The notes beneath the pieces are model-generated. The model saw only the letters and a program-made list of their open reading frames with translations, was not told the DNA's origin and made no database searches. Made by a program: the position numbers and the translations under genes. Of a stretch of 64,000 nt of DNA, positions 62,334 to 64,000 are shown piece after piece. The stretch comes from Hymenobacter citatus (GTDB taxonomy: Bacteria > Bacteroidota > Bacteroidia > Cytophagales > Hymenobacteraceae): the NCBI RefSeq assembly GCF_014333615.1, contig NZ_JACSCY010000010.1, forward strand, positions 1-64,000, given 5' to 3'. The first letter of the stretch is position 1; each line of letters starts with the position of its first letter.

Positions 62334-63464
62334 CTACTTCTTTGCCAGGGCCGGCACGTTTAGCCGGTAGCGGGCCGTGAGGGGAAAGTGGTCGGAGTAT
62401 GGAATTTCGCGGTGCACCTGCACGTCGTCAATGGTCCACTCGGGGCTGACAAACTGATTGTCGATGCGCACGAAGGGCAGGCGGCCGTTGTAGGTAGCCC
62501 CTACCCCGTTGCCAATGCTGGCCCAGGCGTTCTGGTAGCGGTCGGCCAGCTGGTCGTAGCTATAGCTGTAGGGCAGGTCGTTGAGGTCGGCGCAAAGCAG
62601 CAAGGGGTAGGGGCTACGCTCGAAGCGCTGCATGAGCGAGTCGATCTGCACGCTGCGCGCCACCATGCCACGCCGGAAGCGGGCCAGCAGCCCCCGGCCT
62701 TTCTGCTCGAAGCCGGCCTTGCTGGAGTAGCTGTCCACAATGTCGCGCTCTTCCATGCTCATGCTTTGCAGGTGGAAATTGAATACCCGCACTGTGTCGC
62801 CGGAGGGTAGGCGCACGTCGGCAAACATGGCGTGGTTCTGCGTGAGCTTGCCGAAGGAAACCGTACCCCGATGTACGATCGGAAAGCGCGAGAAAATGGC
62901 CAAGCCGAATTCTCCTCCAATGCTATTCGTCAACGATTTCGACACAAATACCTCCCTACCCTGTGCCGGCCCAATGCGCCGCACGGCGTTGAATACGTCG
63001 CCATCCTGGGTGGCTTTGGGCTCGTTGTAGAACTCTTGCAGGCAGATGATATCGGCCGGGTTGGTGGCAATCCATTTAATCAGTTTGCGTGAGGAGTTCA
63101 GGCCACCATCGCGCAGCTGCGGGTATACATTGAAGATGCGCACGTTGGCGCTCAGCACGCCCACCGGCTGGCCCGGCGCACTGGTAGGCGGCACCACGTG
63201 CAGTGGGTGCAGGGCCAACCCGCGCTGGAAGTGCGGCCACGTGAGCACTGCCACCAGCAGCGGCAGCACTGCCACCCGCCAGCTACGCAACAGCCAGTAG
63301 AACAGGGCACCCACGTTGAAGCCCAATGCTACGGGTAGGGTAAGCGCCCCAAATGCAGCGGGCCAGAAGGTGCGGGCCGGCACCTGCACGCAGGCAATGG
63401 CCACCAGCACCCACAGGATGATAAGCAGGGTAGACTTAAAAGCAAAGGAACGACGCACAGGCAC
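62334..63464 (-). CDS. Endonuclease/exonuclease/phosphatase family membrane protein
   Basis: A 376-residue protein with N-terminal membrane segments and a C-terminal EEP-fold domain, related to DNase I-like hydrolases. Motifs are LSANVRIFN, IICLQEFYNEP (catalytic Glu), LLLCADLNDLPYS and PYSDHFPLTARY (catalytic Asp-His). The substrate (nucleic acid, lipid or phosphate ester) is unknown. The frame is open to a TTG at 63536, but that codon lies inside a TACCTTTG promoter box (63534-63541), so the GTG at 63464 is the better start. Confidence 0.8.
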   Translation of the reverse strand: MPVRRSFAFKSTLLIILWVLVAIACVQVPARTFWPAAFGALTLPVALGFNVGALFYWLLRSWRVAVLPLLVAVLTWPHFQRGLALHPLHVVPPTSAPGQPVGVLSANVRIFNVYPQLRDGGLNSSRKLIKWIATNPADIICLQEFYNEPKATQDGDVFNAVRRIGPAQGREVFVSKSLTNSIGGEFGLAIFSRFPIVHRGTVSFGKLTQNHAMFADVRLPSGDTVRVFNFHLQSMSMEERDIVDSYSSKAGFEQKGRGLLARFRRGMVARSVQIDSLMQRFERSPYPLLLCADLNDLPYSYSYDQLADRYQNAWASIGNGVGATYNGRLPFVRIDNQFVSPEWTIDDVQVHREIPYSDHFPLTARYRLNVPALAKK

Positions 63465-63533
63465 TACGGCGCGGCACAAGGCCACGAAAATCGGCGGAAA
63501 AGCAGGCCTGCGCCGGCAGCGCGGGTCCGCTGG

Positions 63534-63541
63534 CAAAGGTA
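63534..63541 (-). promoter_or_regulatory. -7 box upstream of the EEP-family gene
   Basis: On the minus strand TACCTTTG matches TAnnTTTG and overlaps the most upstream possible start codon, so translation must begin downstream. The -33 element is not clear. Confidence 0.5.
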
Positions 63542-63662
63542 GGATTTCGGGGCGGATTGACTACAGGCAAGGCTTCACTACCCTGATCTTTCGACGACTT
63601 TGGGAAGGGTAGAAAACAGTTTTTTGTCCGTACATTACCTACGTTTTTGCCACTATCCGCCT

Positions 63663-64000
63663 ATGCTTATTTTTACCCTACGCACTGCCTTGTGCACCCT
63701 GTTTATTAGTTTGATTTTCAGAACCCTACCAGCCTTGGCATCGGCTACACCAGATGCGCGTACGCTGGAGTTTGTAGAAAATCGTGGGCAATGGAACGAC
63801 CAGGCTATTTTTGCGGCCGAGCTACCGGCCGGCCGGCTATTTCTGAGCCCTACCCGCTTCATCTATGCCTTTGTAGATCCGGCGGCCCTGCGCGCCCACC
63901 ACGACCACGTAGCGGGGCAGGTGACCGACCAGGTACGCGCCCACGCCTACAGCGTGGAGTTTATAGGAGCCAACCCCGATGCTGTGCTGACCGGTGAGGA
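63663..64000 (+). CDS. DUF7948-type secreted protein, N-terminal part (cut by window end)
   Basis: An ATG at 63663 opens a frame that continues past 64000. A signal peptide (MLIFTLRTALCTLFISLIFR then LPALASA) is followed by LEFVENRGQWNDQAIFAAELPAGRLFLSP and FIYAFVD, the start of the DUF7948 domain. That domain begins large secreted proteins (often with PKD and gliding-associated C-terminal repeats) in Bacteroidota. The C-terminal parts cannot be seen. The frame is not shifted within the window. Confidence 0.82.
   Translation, partial: MLIFTLRTALCTLFISLIFRTLPALASATPDARTLEFVENRGQWNDQAIFAAELPAGRLFLSPTRFIYAFVDPAALRAHHDHVAGQVTDQVRAHAYSVEFIGANPDAVLTGE

Overview
The window is a chromosomal stretch of a GC-rich Bacteroidota bacterium, most likely Hymenobacter or a close relative (order Cytophagales). 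This rests on the promoter type (TTTG about 19-20 bases before TAnnTTTG), lipoprotein signals, a SusC-type TonB receptor, an SPW-repeat protein, proteins of the kind exported by type IX secretion, a phosphosulfolactate synthase, and type II glutaminyl cyclase. No rRNA, tRNA, CRISPR array, prophage or transposase gene was seen.

Layout. Positions 1-4.2 kb, minus strand: aroE, a DedA membrane protein, a PQQ-type sugar dehydrogenase lipoprotein and a ComA-like phosphosulfolactate synthase. 4.3-11.2 kb, minus strand: an exopolysaccharide cluster (Wza-like export lipoprotein, Wzc-like tyrosine kinase, PHP-type tyrosine phosphatase), then an SDR epimerase and a TPR protein. 11.4-14.3 kb, plus strand: acyl-CoA dehydrogenase, rpsU, xerC and hpf. 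14.3-24.8 kb: metK, a PAP2 phosphatase, an S9 peptidase, an HD hydrolase, a GNAT protein, an amidase, an aldo/keto reductase and a CDF metal exporter. 24.9-28.9 kb: an Nramp transporter and a TonB receptor that share a DtxR/MntR-like operator, so this is a metal regulon. 29-44 kb: GH30 and DUF1349 proteins, small lipoproteins, a large lamin-tail surface protein, asd, an alpha/beta hydrolase, dxs and a flippase-like membrane protein. 45-48.6 kb: a methionine unit with a promoter, a SAM-I riboswitch, a short Met/Cys-rich leader ORF, O-acetylhomoserine sulfhydrylase and metX. 58.7-64 kb: a SUKH-like protein, glutaminyl cyclase, cysS, an EEP-family hydrolase, and the start of a DUF7948-type secreted protein cut by the window end.

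The most unusual region is 48.9-57.5 kb. It holds five same-strand genes: a cytoplasmic trypsin-subtilase double protease, a distant M19-dipeptidase-like metallohydrolase, a membrane-anchored protein with an Asp-box, and a KAP-family P-loop NTPase split over two overlapping frames. I know of no described system with this set. By analogy with KAP NTPases and intracellular V8-like proteases in bacterial conflict systems, it is a candidate defence or stress-sensing module; that function is inference.

A second theme is the many long inverted repeats of about 70-200 bp. They recur at the 3' ends of genes, form several sequence families, and often have arms that match perfectly over 30-49 bp. They look like REP-like dispersed elements that also serve as terminators.
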